A DNA stretch of 64,000 bases from Mycolicibacterium madagascariense (GCF_010729665.1 NZ_AP022610.1:2542001-2606000), one strand, 5' to 3'; shown: positions 9,383 through 18,289, counted from the first letter of the stretch. Notes: generated from the letters alone by a model not told the origin. Program-made: numbers and translations.

Positions 9383-10815
9383 ACCGACTTCACGTTGAAG
9401 TAGGCCTCCAGCCCCTTCTTGCCGCGCTCGCCGCCCCAGCCGGACTGCTTGTGCCCGCAGATGGGCATCGAGGGATCGGCCGCCAGCGCGGAGTTGACCC
9501 AGATCTGGCCGCCGCGCAGCTCGTTGACGACGCGGTGGGCGCGGCTCAGGTTCTCGGTCCAAATCGCCCCGGCGAGACCGTATTCCGTGTCGTTGGCGGC
9601 GGCGATGGCCTCGTCCTCGTCATCGAACGGGATGATGCATCCGACGGGTCCGAAGATCTCCTCGCGGATCAGCCGCATGTCGGGTGTGGTGTCGGTGATG
9701 ATGGTCGCCTCGTAGAAGTACCCGCGGCGGTCCATCGGCTGACCGCCGGTCACCACCTGCGCGCCGCCCGCGACGCCGTCGGCGACGATGCCCGCGACGC
9801 GCGTGCGTTGCTTCTCGCTGATCAGCGGTCCCAGAACGGAATTCGGGTCGTCGTTGCCGCCCATCGGCAGCATCTGTGCGAAGGCCACCAGCCCGTCGAC
9901 CACCTGGTCGTAGATGCCGCGCTGGACGTAGATCCGCGACGTGCACGAGCAGTTCTGACCCGAGCCGGCCAGCAGGCCCATGCCCGCGCCCATGATCGCC
10001 TTGTCCAGGTTGGCGTCGTCGAACATGATCAGCGGGGACTTGCCGCCTAGTTCGAGGGTCAGGCGCTTGAGGTTGCCCGCGGCCGCCTTGACGATCAGCC
10101 TGCCGACCTCCGTCGAACCGGTGAACGCGATCTTGTCGACGTCCGGGTGTGCGGTGAGGGCGGCGCCGGTGGTCTCGCCGTAGCCGGTGAGGACGTTGAC
10201 GACGCCGTCGGGCACCCCGGCCTCGCGGAAGATCTCCTCGAGTTTCAGTGCGGTCAAAGGGGTTTCCTCGGCAGGCTTGAGGACGACGCTGCAGCCCGCG
10301 GCCAGGGCGGGCGCCACCTTGAGCATCGCGACGAAGAAGGGTCCGTTCCACGGAATGATCAGACCGACGACGCCCACCGGCTCGAGCTGGGTGTAGGTGT
10401 GGAACGTCTCGTAGTGGCCGAGGAGGCCGTCGGAGACCAGCGGCGCCGACTCGCCGTGGATCTTGCCCACCCAGCCGGCGTAGTAGATCAGCATCTCGTT
10501 GGCGACCTTGATGATCTGCTGTGCACCCATGGCGGTCATGCCGTTGTTGCGCGACTCGAGTTCGGCGAGTTCGTCACTGCGGGCGCGGATGATGTCGGCC
10601 GCCCGGAAGAGCACCTCCGCACGCCGGGCGGCGGGCAGCTTGCGCCAGGCACCCGATTCGAAGGTGTCGCGGGCCCTGGCGACCGCCGCGTCGACCGCGG
10701 CCTGGTCGGAGTCGGGGACCTCGGCGATCTGCTCCTCGGTGGACGGGTTGAAGACCGGGATCATTCCCGAGTGTGGTGCGTCGACCGTGTCCTCGACGTC
10801 GATGGCATTGCTCAC
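9367..10815 (-). CDS. NAD(P)-dependent aldehyde dehydrogenase
   Basis: 482 residues, the usual length for the family. The catalytic Glu lies in LELGGKSP and the nucleophilic Cys in SGQNCSCTSRIYV. The cofactor-binding FTGSTEVGR segment and the C-terminal GPVGCIIPF and GAIWTENLSRAHRV blocks are present. The enzyme oxidises an aldehyde to the acid. GTG 10815 is chosen for the AAGGGG site about ten bases upstream. Longer readings back to 11040 have no ribosome site and no family similarity. The substrate could be betaine aldehyde or gamma-aminobutyraldehyde, but sequence alone does not decide. Confidence 0.93.
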   Translation of the reverse strand: MSNAIDVEDTVDAPHSGMIPVFNPSTEEQIAEVPDSDQAAVDAAVARARDTFESGAWRKLPAARRAEVLFRAADIIRARSDELAELESRNNGMTAMGAQQIIKVANEMLIYYAGWVGKIHGESAPLVSDGLLGHYETFHTYTQLEPVGVVGLIIPWNGPFFVAMLKVAPALAAGCSVVLKPAEETPLTALKLEEIFREAGVPDGVVNVLTGYGETTGAALTAHPDVDKIAFTGSTEVGRLIVKAAAGNLKRLTLELGGKSPLIMFDDANLDKAIMGAGMGLLAGSGQNCSCTSRIYVQRGIYDQVVDGLVAFAQMLPMGGNDDPNSVLGPLISEKQRTRVAGIVADGVAGGAQVVTGGQPMDRRGYFYEATIITDTTPDMRLIREEIFGPVGCIIPFDDEDEAIAAANDTEYGLAGAIWTENLSRAHRVVNELRGGQIWVNSALAADPSMPICGHKQSGWGGERGKKGLEAYFNVKSVYIGL

Positions 10816-10977
10816 GTGACCGTCACCCCTTCGTAGACTGCCGCTGAGGTTACGCGCGTAAGCGGAGGGGTGTCCAGCACCCCGTGACCGGCCCGTGATC
10901 GGATCGACGCCGAGGCGAGTCCGGCCATGCTGATTCCAATGCCCGCCGGTCGGTGACGACGGCTTCACACTGAGGCG

Positions 10978-11205
10978 ATGCGGATGGAAGAGACACTGTG
11001 GGACGTGTACGTGGGCCGGGACGTCTCGGACCGGAATCACGAGCGGCTGCGCGACGTGTTGACGCGCGCCATCGAGAAGCGCCTCGACGGCACGAAGGAA
11101 CTGCTGCGCGTCGTCGCGTGGTCTCCCAATGCGGGCGGCCTCTTCGAGCCCAAGGCGGGCCCGCGGCGTTACGCGGTGTCCTACGAGGTGCGCTGGAGCG
11201 CCTGA
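10978..11205 (+). CDS. Small hypothetical protein, 75 aa
   Basis: An unrecognised small protein with a mixed, charged composition (YVGRDVSDRNHERLRDVLTRAIE) and no signal peptide or membrane segment. It is divergent from the aldehyde dehydrogenase and ends 10 bp before the convergent FAD monooxygenase. Codon use matches its neighbours (GC-rich third positions), and a GAGG lies six bases before ATG 10978; ATG 10984 is an alternative start. The C-terminal RRYAVSYEVRW looks like a folded beta segment rather than random translation. Function unknown. Confidence 0.55.
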   Translation: MRMEETLWDVYVGRDVSDRNHERLRDVLTRAIEKRLDGTKELLRVVAWSPNAGGLFEPKAGPRRYAVSYEVRWSA

Positions 11206-11215
11206 GCCCTACCGG

Positions 11216-12439
11216 CTAGCGCGCCCCGCCCTCGGCGACCGCGACCTGCGGATAGTCGGGCAGCCGTAGATCGTCGGCCGACACGTGGACCAGGGTCTTG
11301 CCGACGACCGACATGGCGGTGCGCACCACCGGGCTCGCCACGATGCGGGCGAGGCCGTGTAGCGTCCGAATGCCAAGGCGCGTACGGGGGTTCATCCGTC
11401 GCAGCATGCCGATGTGCACGGTCCGGGAGGCGGCGACGTGCGCGCCCATGAAGCGCTCGTAGTTGGCGAGCGCGGTGCGCAGGTCATCGGTGCTGCCGAG
11501 TTCACCGGCCAGCACGTAGGCGCCGATGAGGGCGAGGCTGGTCCCGCCCCCGCCGAACGTGGCGGGACAGAACGCCGCGTCGCCGAGCAGGGCGATGCGG
11601 CCCTTGCTCCAGACGGGCGCATTGACCTGGCCGACGGCCGAGAAGTACAGCGGCGCACCATCTTCGAGCGCGGCGAGGATGCGCGGTGCGGCGCCGCCCA
11701 CGTCGGCGAAGGTCCGCCGCAGGATGGCGACCTGGTCGTCGCGGTGCAGGTCCTCCAGGCCGCGGACTTCGGAGATGAACGTCAGGATGGTGCGCGTGGT
11801 GCCCAGGTTGTCCGGCCGGGTGTGCACCGCACGGGACTCGCTGACGTGCTGCCAGTCCCACCACGGTTCGTCGGAGTCCTCGCGCGCGATGGTGACGTAG
11901 GCGAAGTACATGCCCAGATCGGTGACGTCGGCGGACGTCACGAATCGGCGCGACCGCGACCGCAGCCCCTCGGCGATGACGACGAGATCGGCGTCGAGCG
12001 CCGTGCCGTCGTCGAGGGTCACCGCCACGCGCTCGCCGTCGTCGACGAGATCGACGATCCTGCAGTCGAATCGGTACTCCGTCCGCTCGCGGGAGTGCTC
12101 GATCAGGATGCGGGACAGCTCGCCGCGCAGGATCTCCAGCTCCGCCGTCGGGCCGTCGGTCTGCCCCGGCGCGTTCATGGGGAACGTCGCGGCGGGCCTG
12201 CCGTCGGCGTCGAGGAAGCGCATGCCGATCTCGCCGGTGTTGGCGGCGCGCACGTCGTCCTCGATGCCCATCCGCCGGACGACCTCGCGGGCCGACCCGC
12301 GCACGTCGACGTTCTGGCCCTCGTCGCGCCGCTGCGGAAAGCGTTCGACGACGGTGGTCTGCCACCCGCGGGCGGCGAGCTGGTGAGCCAGTGCGGGTCC
12401 GGCGATGCCGGCCCCGGAGATGACGGCGTGACGTGGCAT
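11216..12439 (-). CDS. FAD-dependent monooxygenase (class A flavoprotein, TetX/PHBH fold)
   Basis: 407 residues. The N terminus AVISGAGIAGPALAHQLAARG is a Rossmann GxGxxG fold binding the ADP part of FAD. The central VVIAEGLRSRSRR carries the usual D/E-G motif, and GDAAFCPATFGGGG is the second FAD motif of this group. Such enzymes hydroxylate aromatic or polycyclic compounds, including antibiotics, using NAD(P)H. It is divergent from a MarR regulator with about 104 bp between starts, a common arrangement for a regulator controlling a detoxifying enzyme. Substrate unknown. Confidence 0.9.
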   Translation of the reverse strand: MPRHAVISGAGIAGPALAHQLAARGWQTTVVERFPQRRDEGQNVDVRGSAREVVRRMGIEDDVRAANTGEIGMRFLDADGRPAATFPMNAPGQTDGPTAELEILRGELSRILIEHSRERTEYRFDCRIVDLVDDGERVAVTLDDGTALDADLVVIAEGLRSRSRRFVTSADVTDLGMYFAYVTIAREDSDEPWWDWQHVSESRAVHTRPDNLGTTRTILTFISEVRGLEDLHRDDQVAILRRTFADVGGAAPRILAALEDGAPLYFSAVGQVNAPVWSKGRIALLGDAAFCPATFGGGGTSLALIGAYVLAGELGSTDDLRTALANYERFMGAHVAASRTVHIGMLRRMNPRTRLGIRTLHGLARIVASPVVRTAMSVVGKTLVHVSADDLRLPDYPQVAVAEGGAR

Positions 12440-12483
12440 GCGGGGGATCCGATCCGTGGTGTGGCGGGTGGGACGTCGAGCTA

Positions 12484-12509
12484 AGGTAGCTAGATCTACG
12501 TATTACCTG
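12484..12509. promoter_or_regulatory. Possible MarR operator between monooxygenase and marR
   Basis: The short divergent intergenic stretch holds nested inverted repeats. Outer arms AGGTA and TACCT flank an 8-bp perfect palindrome TAGATCTA, with GTAG and CTAC arms around part of it. MarR proteins bind such imperfect palindromes of 16-20 bp. The arms do not share one centre, so the exact site is uncertain. Confidence 0.35.
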
Positions 12510-12543
12510 TAGTCCGAACGATACCTGCCCGGAGGAGGGCCGT

Positions 12544-13011
12544 GTGAAACACGAGCGTGACGCCTCGGGACACTGGCTCGCCGGGCTCAGCGACCCCATG
12601 GTGTCGATGCGGGACTTCCTTCAGGCCCACGACGAGTTGATCCGGCGGCAGGCGCGGCGAATGGGGCTCAACGCCACCGACATGCAGACGCTGCGGTTGC
12701 TCGACCTGCACGGTCCGCTCGGGCCCACCGAGTTGGCGCGGCGTCTGGACCTCAAGACGGCGTCGGTGACCGTGGTGCTGGACCGCCTCGAAGCCGCCGG
12801 ACACGTCGAACGCATCAGGGACGAGCGCGACCGGCGCCGGGTGACGGTGCGCGCCCTGCCGCAGGCCCTCGACCTGCTGTTCGACACCTGGGCGCCCGTC
12901 GTGCGGGCGCTCGACGACATTGCCCGCGGTCTCACCCCGGCTCAGCGCAGTGGCGTCTGCGCGTTCTTCGACGGGGCTGCGGCTGTGATCGCCCAGACCC
13001 CCGAATCCTGA
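12544..13011 (+). CDS. MarR-family transcriptional regulator
   Basis: 155 residues with a winged helix-turn-helix. The recognition region is about residues 55-85 (GPTELARRLDLKTASVTVVLDRLEAAGHVER) and the wing is RDERDRRRVTVR. Flanking helices would form the dimer interface. It probably represses the divergent FAD monooxygenase and itself and is released by a small aromatic ligand (family behaviour; inference here). The GTG start at 12544 follows GGAGG with normal spacing. Confidence 0.9.
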   Translation: MKHERDASGHWLAGLSDPMVSMRDFLQAHDELIRRQARRMGLNATDMQTLRLLDLHGPLGPTELARRLDLKTASVTVVLDRLEAAGHVERIRDERDRRRVTVRALPQALDLLFDTWAPVVRALDDIARGLTPAQRSGVCAFFDGAAAVIAQTPES

Positions 13012-13026
13012 GCTACCGAAGCCGGC

Positions 13027-14481
13027 TCATTCGTTCAGCTGCACGACGATGGCGTAGCCGTCGTGGTCGCCCGTGGTGGCGGACGGGCCGTCGTAGGCGT
13101 TGTCCAGCGCCACGATGCCGACCAGGGTGGCGCCATTGGCGACCAGCCGGCTGGCCAGTTCGTCGCGGGCCTGGTCGTAGGAGACGTAGGTGTGGGCCGG
13201 GATCAACCAGTTGAAGCCGAACAGCTCGCGGCTGGCCGCGACGGTCCAGACGTACCCCGCCACGCTCTCGGCGGGGGCGGGCCCGAACACGCGGGCGTGG
13301 TCGTCGGGGAGCAGGAAGTCGGCGTCGGAGTAGGCCTGCAGGAGACCGGTCGGCTGCTGCGGATAGGTGACGTCGCCGATGACGCCCAGGAAGCCGGTGC
13401 TGTGGATCGCCCGCGCGGGGAAGCCCGCCTCGCCCAGATCGGCGTTGAGCTTCTGCGTCGCCGCGGCGGGTGAGGCCGACGTCGGGTCGAGGATGATGAC
13501 GTTGACGGGCTCGATGATCGTCTTGCCCGCGTACGTCTGCCCGCCGTAGGTCGAGATCTTCCCGGTGGGCTGCAGCAGCCACTTGCCGATCTCGCCGTAC
13601 GGGGTCTCGGCGACGTCGGTCGGGCTGGGGACCCCCGCCGACGTCGACACCGGGTTCTGCCCGATCACCGGATCGCGGGTGATCGAGATCGGGGTGCCGA
13701 CCACCGGGAGGCCGAGGGTCAGCTCGATGCGGCGAACCACCTGAAAGGCCAAGAGCTGCAACGGATTCGATGGTGGCACGGCCGGGTTGGGGGAGATGAT
13801 CGTGTTGACCACCGCGGCCACCTCCGTCAGCACGCCCACGACGGGGTTGCGCGGCAGGGGAGGCGCGACCGGTGGAGCGCCGACGGGCAGCACGCCGGGG
13901 GTGGCCTTCGTCGTCGCGGCGGCGAGCGCGACCTTGGGTGCGGTGGCGGCGGCCGGGGTCTCTGCCGTGGTGGCGTGGGCCGTCGGGGTCTTCGCATTCG
14001 CCGAGGTCTTCGCCGAGGTCTTCGCCGAGGTCTTCGCCGTGGTCTTCGCCGAGGCCGTCGCCGCCGCCGGCTGGGTGTGCGCACTGGCGAAGGAGCGGTG
14101 CGTCTTCGCCAGCGCGTCGGCTGTCGATGCGGGCTGCGCGGCCTTCGGCGCGGGGTCGGCCGGATCGTCGGCGTGGTCGGCGGGGGAGGCGTCCGTCGTC
14201 GTCGGGTGAGGGGTGGGCTTCGCCGAGTGCTTCGTCGTCGACGGCGTCGCGTGTGGCGACGTGGCCGATTCGTGCGCTGCGGCGGTGCCCCCGGCGGACG
14301 GTGTCGCGTCGGCATGGGCGACGCCCGACCCGCCGGCCAGCGCGGCACCGATGCCCAGCGTGACCGCGCCCGCGCCGAGCCACGGTGCGACGACGCGGGG
14401 CGGCTGGGGCGCGCGGTGTCTGCCCGCGGCGCGCCGGGACCTTCCGCGCGCAGCGGTCCTCGCCCGATGTCCACCAGCCAC
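13027..14481 (-). CDS. Secreted/cell-wall Ala-, Pro- and Thr-rich protein with C-terminal globular domain
   Basis: 484 residues. An Arg-rich N terminus leads into a hydrophobic signal segment at about residues 30-57 ending in VAHADA, a good signal-peptidase I site. Residues about 58-200 are low-complexity Ala/Thr/Pro/Lys, with an AKTS tetrapeptide repeat encoded by exact 12-bp DNA repeats. The rest (about 205-484) looks globular, with PYGEIGKWLLQPTGKISTYGGQTYAG and a C-terminal HDGYAIVVQLNE. GTG 14481 has AAGGGG six bases upstream. I do not recognise a catalytic motif. Mycobacteria have many exported proteins with such linkers spanning the wall. Confidence 0.82.
   Translation of the reverse strand: MAGGHRARTAARGRSRRAAGRHRAPQPPRVVAPWLGAGAVTLGIGAALAGGSGVAHADATPSAGGTAAAHESATSPHATPSTTKHSAKPTPHPTTTDASPADHADDPADPAPKAAQPASTADALAKTHRSFASAHTQPAAATASAKTTAKTSAKTSAKTSANAKTPTAHATTAETPAAATAPKVALAAATTKATPGVLPVGAPPVAPPLPRNPVVGVLTEVAAVVNTIISPNPAVPPSNPLQLLAFQVVRRIELTLGLPVVGTPISITRDPVIGQNPVSTSAGVPSPTDVAETPYGEIGKWLLQPTGKISTYGGQTYAGKTIIEPVNVIILDPTSASPAAATQKLNADLGEAGFPARAIHSTGFLGVIGDVTYPQQPTGLLQAYSDADFLLPDDHARVFGPAPAESVAGYVWTVAASRELFGFNWLIPAHTYVSYDQARDELASRLVANGATLVGIVALDNAYDGPSATTGDHDGYAIVVQLNE
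14003..14050 (-). repeat. 12-bp tandem repeat inside the secreted protein gene
   Basis: Four consecutive 12-bp units, GAGGTCTTCGCC on the plus strand. The first three are identical and the fourth has one change (GTGG in place of GAGG). They encode the AKTS repeats of the linker. Because the unit is a multiple of three, copy-number changes would lengthen or shorten the linker without a frameshift. Confidence 0.9.
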
Positions 14482-14640
14482 GCTGTGCCCCTTGCCGCAG
14501 TCGAGCCCGTAGATATACCAGCCGCCGCGCCAGGATGCCCAACCGTGACGTGTTTGCCAGCGGGCGCGCTACCGCGGAGACGGCACCGCCGCCCGACGGT
14601 AGCGGGCGCCCCGGTGCGTCTCGGGCAGCCGAGATCCGCG

Positions 14641-14871
14641 CCCGAACAGCTGGTCGGCAGCCCCCAGCAGGTCATCGACAAGGTGGGCCGCTATCACGAA
14701 CAGCTCGGCCACGAGGTGATGCACCTCAGTGCAGACGCAGATGGTCTGCCGCCCGGCCACCAGCGCCGTAGCCTGGAACTGTTCCAGTCCGAGGTGGCTC
14801 CGGCGCTGCGGGACCGGATTCGCAGCAGGCCGCTGATGGCGCAGTCGAATTCGAGACACGTCGTGGCATGA
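14641..14871 (+). pseudogene. C-terminal remnant of a luciferase-like flavin monooxygenase
   Basis: Reading from 14641 gives EQLVGSPQQVIDKVGRYHEQ, then a segment ending in LELFQSEVAPALRDRI, and stops at 14871. This matches the C-terminal end of LLM-class monooxygenases, where the VGSPQQVIDK helix and the SLELFQSEVAPAL tail are characteristic. The upstream 300 residues of the TIM barrel are missing. The reading frame continues upstream only as Arg/Pro-rich antisense translation of the secreted-protein gene, and no start or ribosome site is present. It is a deletion relic, perhaps of an insertion that brought in the neighbouring gene. Confidence 0.8.
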
Positions 14872-14899
14872 GCCGTCGACCGAACGAGGAGGGTGCACG

Positions 14900-15671
14900 A
14901 TGACCACCACCGCAGCGCAGACCGACCCCGGCACGTTCGAGGCGGACTGGAACGACTGGCACGAGGACCGCGAGCGCTACTATGGCGACCCGCTCGGCTG
15001 GGTCAGCATCACCGGATTGCATTGGCTGAGTGAGACCTTCGAGGCCGTCGCCGATCTGCCCGGGCGGTGGCGCGCCGATGCCCACGCTCTCTACGTCGAG
15101 GGCATCGATGGCACCGAGCGCCTCGAACCGGCGGAAGGCGCGCCGGGCCTGTTCGTCGAGGCGGGGGACCGCCGCCATCGAGGTCATCCGCCGCACCGGG
15201 TCGGTCGCGTTGCGCGTGCACGATCCCAAGGCGCCATACCTGTTGTCCTACAAGGGCATTCCCACCTATCCGCCACACGAGACGTGGCGCGTCGCGGGTA
15301 CGTTCACACCCTACGAGCGGCCTGCCACCGTGACGACCGGGGCGGTCAAGGAGGGGCTCGAACACCATCACACCGCCGTGGGCGTCATCGACTTCGAGAT
15401 CTCGGGCGTGGCATCGCAACTCGTCGCCTTCGGTCGGGCGGACGGCACACTGCACGTGCTGTTCACCGATGCGACGAGCGGCGTGACGACCTACCCGGCG
15501 TGCCGGTCGCTACCGGTCGCCGCACCGGCCGCCGACGGCACGGTCACGCTCGACTTCAACCGTGCCGCGAACCTTCCGTGCTCGTTCACCGACTTCGCGA
15601 CCTGCCCGGTCGCGCCCGCCGAGAACAGGCTGACCGTCGCCGTCGAGGCCGGCGAGAAGAACCCGCGCTAG
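14900..15671 (+). pseudogene. DUF1684 family protein gene with an apparent +1 frameshift
   Basis: The ATG at 14900 follows GAGGAGG and encodes the DUF1684 opening (PLGWVSITGLHWL) for about 88 codons. The family similarity then continues in the next frame from about 15166 (TAAIEVIRR, HDPKAPYLLSYKGIPTYPPH, PYERP) to the stop at 15671. Removing one G from the five-G run at 15163-15167 restores a single 256-residue protein reading FVEAGTAAIEVIRR. This may be a genuine mutation or a homopolymer sequencing error. The function of DUF1684 proteins is not established. The 3' end overlaps the convergent TauE gene by 4 bp. Confidence 0.85.
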
Positions 15672-16396
15672 CCGCTCACCAGCGCGAGCAACATGCCGGC
15701 GGCCGCTGCGACCAACACCGCGTCGATCAGGGCCGAGTACGTGCGTGGACGGAGAGTGCGGACGAGCCGGCGGGTGAGGAACGGCCCGACCATGAGGGCC
15801 ACGCCAATCACCAAGCCCCGCACGACGAGACCTGTCGTGAGAACGCCGAACTGCCCGAACGTGGTGATCGTGGCGGCATAGAGCAGCAGCGCGCTCGCGG
15901 CCTCGGTGCCGAGAAAGGCGCCACCGCTGAGCCCGAACCCCGTGAAGATGGGCACGCTGAGCGGGCCGGTCGACAGCACCAGACCGGTGAGGAACCCGAC
16001 CACCGCCCCGGCGATGGCGAGGTGCCACAGCCGTATTCGCCACTCCCGCGTGGCCGCGATCCTGCGGATGGGGATCATCGCGAGGAAGAACACGCCGAGG
16101 AATCCGTCGACGATCCTCGGGGAGATCGTCAACAGCGTGTGCGCCCCGAGGACGGCGGCAGGGGCGCCCGTCGCGGCGTAGACGACGACGGGTCGCCACC
16201 GAATGTCCCGCCACCACGCCATCACTCGCGCGACGTTGGCGAGCACCGCCGCGATGCCCATCATGGGCACTGCCATGCGCGGCCCGTACAGCACGACGAG
16301 CACCGGCAGCAGCACCAGCGACGACCCGGTGCCGACGATGCCGCCGAGGGCACCGGCGCCGAGCGCGAGCACGAGGATGAGGGCAATGGCCAGCAC
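15668..16396 (-). CDS. TauE/SafE family sulfite/sulfonate permease
   Basis: 242 residues with about seven or eight hydrophobic helices. The opening AGALGGIVGTGSSLVLLPVLVV and the internally repeated GLSGGAFLGTEAASALLL resemble the Gly-rich helix of TauE/SafE proteins, which move sulfite, sulfoacetate or related anions out of or into the cell. GTG 16396 has GAGAAGG upstream. It lies beside a sulfonate-type ABC transporter on the other strand, so a role in exporting surplus sulfite is plausible (inference). Confidence 0.85.
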   Translation of the reverse strand: MLAIALILVLALGAGALGGIVGTGSSLVLLPVLVVLYGPRMAVPMMGIAAVLANVARVMAWWRDIRWRPVVVYAATGAPAAVLGAHTLLTISPRIVDGFLGVFFLAMIPIRRIAATREWRIRLWHLAIAGAVVGFLTGLVLSTGPLSVPIFTGFGLSGGAFLGTEAASALLLYAATITTFGQFGVLTTGLVVRGLVIGVALMVGPFLTRRLVRTLRPRTYSALIDAVLVAAAAGMLLALVSG

Positions 16397-16691
16397 GGCA
16401 GGACCTTCTCGCCGGCGTGGGGCACGCCGACGGAGATCCTCCAGGCTTTTGTCCGTTCAGATGACCGCGACCCATCGGGAGCCGCGGTGGCGCCGCTCGG
16501 ACCAGGCACGCACCGGCGAGGTGCGCCGGAACCCTAGGCGCTGTCGTCCACCACCTTAGCGACAGCGGCCGAGGGGTCGCGCCCGGCGCGTAAGAATCCC
16601 AGCGATTTCATGGATCGGCACCCGGCGCGCGGTGCGCCATGGTGGGTGCGCACGCCGTCGCGCTCGTTGGGCGGCTGACCCGAGGAGACCC
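16397..16691. other. Divergent intergenic region between TauE and the sulfonate ABC operon
   Basis: This 295-bp gap must hold the promoters of both the TauE gene (leftward) and the ABC operon (rightward). I see no gene, terminator hairpin or recognised riboswitch; specifically, no SAM-type core motif was found. A GAGGAG ribosome site sits just before 16692. Confidence 0.5.
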
Positions 16692-17588
16692 ATGACAGAC
16701 CTCAGTCTGGCGACGCGGCCGGACGCCGATGCCGGGCCCGCGCCCGCCGGAGTGCCGTCGCGTGGCCGAGACGTGTTCGTACCGGCCGACATTCGACGAC
16801 CGGGCGCCATCGCCGCCCTGCGGCGGCGGCTGCACTGGCCACTCGGTGTCTACACCACGCCCGTGGCGATCCTCGTCGTGTGGGAGATCCTCGGGTTGGC
16901 CGGGGTCATCCCCCCGCTGTACGCCCCGGCGCCCACCGACATCGCGGCCACGGCCGTTGAACTCTGGCGCGACGGGACGCTCGGACCCGATCTGGCGATC
17001 TCGCTGCAGCGCGCGGGTCTCGGGCTCGCCCTCGGGCTGAGCATCGGCATCGTGACGGGGGTGCTCGGCGGCTTTCTGCGGCGCGGAGAGTACCTGTTCA
17101 ACGGCGTCGCGCAAATCCTCAACACCATCCCGCTGCTGGCGGTGCTGCCCCTGATGATCGTGTGGTTCGGCATCGACGAACTGACCAAGGTGCTGCTGAT
17201 CGCGTTCGGTGCGGGCGTGCCGATGTACCTCAACCTCTTCGCCGCGATTCGGGGGGTCGATCAACGCCTGATCGAGATGGCCCGCACGACCGGTGCTGGC
17301 CGCCGGCGCATCGTCGGGTGGGTGCTGCTGCCCGGTGCACTGCCGGGATTCCTGGTGGGAGTGCGGTTTTCGCTCGCCTACAGCGTCCTCGGACTGGTGG
17401 CCGCCGAGACCGTCAACGCGGATTCGGGACTGGGCTTCCTCGTCACCCAGGCCCAGACGTATCTGCAGACCAACCAGGTGTTCGTCGGGCTGGTGATCTA
17501 CTCGGTGCTTGGCCTGCTGGCCGATCAGATCGTCCGCATCCTCGAGCGGGTGCTGCTGCGGTGGCGGCCCAGTTACGAGGCGACGTGA
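16692..17588 (+). CDS. ABC transporter permease, sulfonate/nitrate/taurine type
   Basis: 298 residues. An N-terminal 40-residue cytoplasmic extension precedes about six membrane helices. The EAA loop that contacts the ATPase is visible as EMARTTGAGRRRIVGWVLLPGALPGF. The pattern IPPLYAPAPTDI near the first helix is typical of SsuC/TauC-type permeases. ATG 16692 follows GAGGAG. The stop overlaps the start of the ATPase gene (GTGA), so the two are translationally coupled. It forms the importer with the next two genes; sulfonate or sulfate-ester substrates are favoured by the downstream genes. Confidence 0.9.
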   Translation: MTDLSLATRPDADAGPAPAGVPSRGRDVFVPADIRRPGAIAALRRRLHWPLGVYTTPVAILVVWEILGLAGVIPPLYAPAPTDIAATAVELWRDGTLGPDLAISLQRAGLGLALGLSIGIVTGVLGGFLRRGEYLFNGVAQILNTIPLLAVLPLMIVWFGIDELTKVLLIAFGAGVPMYLNLFAAIRGVDQRLIEMARTTGAGRRRIVGWVLLPGALPGFLVGVRFSLAYSVLGLVAAETVNADSGLGFLVTQAQTYLQTNQVFVGLVIYSVLGLLADQIVRILERVLLRWRPSYEAT

Positions 17589-18289
17589 GCGCTCAGGCCG
17601 TTCTGGTCGACCAGGTGGTGAGGACGTTCGGCGACCGCACCGTGCTCGACCACCTCGATCTCACCATCGACGACGAGGAACTCGTCGTACTGCTCGGGCC
17701 GTCGGGATGTGGCAAGAGCACGCTGTTGCGCCTACTCGCCGGGCTCGACCGACCCGACGGTGGACGCGTCGAGGTTCCGACCAAGCGCGCCATCGTGTTT
17801 CAGGGCGACCGGCTCCTGCCGTGGCAGCGCGTCCTGCGCAACGTGACGCTGGGCCTGCACGGCTCCGATGCCGAGCAGCGCGCCAGGAAGGCCTTGGCCG
17901 ACGTACACCTCGCCGGGCGGGAAAGGGCGTGGCCCAAACAACTCTCGGGCGGGGAAGCCCAACGGGTCGCACTGGCCCGTGCGCTCGTCGCCGAGCCGGA
18001 CCTCATCCTGCTCGACGAGCCGTTCGCGGCACTCGACGCCATCACCAGGGTCAAGATGCACGACCTGGTTCGCGAACTGCGTCGCGAGCACCACGCCTCG
18101 ATGCTGCTCGTCACGCACGACGTCGACGAGGCCATCGCGTTGGCCGACCGCATCGTGGTGCTGGGCAACGGACGAATCGAAGACGCGCACCGCGTCCGGC
18201 TGTCGGCCGCCGACCGCGAGGCCAGCCTGGCCCGCGACGAACTGCGCTTGGCCCTGCTCGCCGACCTCGGTCTGGCCAGCGCGCACTAA
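17585..18289 (+). CDS. ABC transporter ATP-binding protein, sulfonate/nitrate type
   Basis: 234 residues with a complete ABC ATPase: Walker A GPSGCGKST, Q-loop VFQGDRLLPWQRV, signature LSGGEAQRVALARAL, Walker B LILLDEPFAALD and H-loop LVTHD. The RLLPWQ sequence after the Q-loop Gln is typical of SsuB/TauB/NrtD ATPases. GTG 17585 overlaps the permease stop by 4 bp. It energises the importer formed with its neighbours. Confidence 0.93.
   Translation: MSAQAVLVDQVVRTFGDRTVLDHLDLTIDDEELVVLLGPSGCGKSTLLRLLAGLDRPDGGRVEVPTKRAIVFQGDRLLPWQRVLRNVTLGLHGSDAEQRARKALADVHLAGRERAWPKQLSGGEAQRVALARALVAEPDLILLDEPFAALDAITRVKMHDLVRELRREHHASMLLVTHDVDEAIALADRIVVLGNGRIEDAHRVRLSAADREASLARDELRLALLADLGLASAH

Noticed and set aside
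14003..14050. CRISPR-like repeats
   Set aside because: Repeats are contiguous with no spacers and encode protein repeats in frame.
13013..14542. 509-codon frame overlapping the secreted protein gene
   Set aside because: Arg-rich, no domain; the 484-residue frame has a signal peptide, a ribosome site and a sensible composition.
15163..15167. Programmed ribosomal frameshifting in the DUF1684 gene
   Set aside because: No slippery heptamer or downstream pseudoknot was recognised, and I know of no frameshifting in this family; mutation or sequencing error is simpler.
16397..16691. SAM or other sulfur-linked riboswitch before the sulfonate operon
   Set aside because: No recognisable conserved core or paired arms were found.
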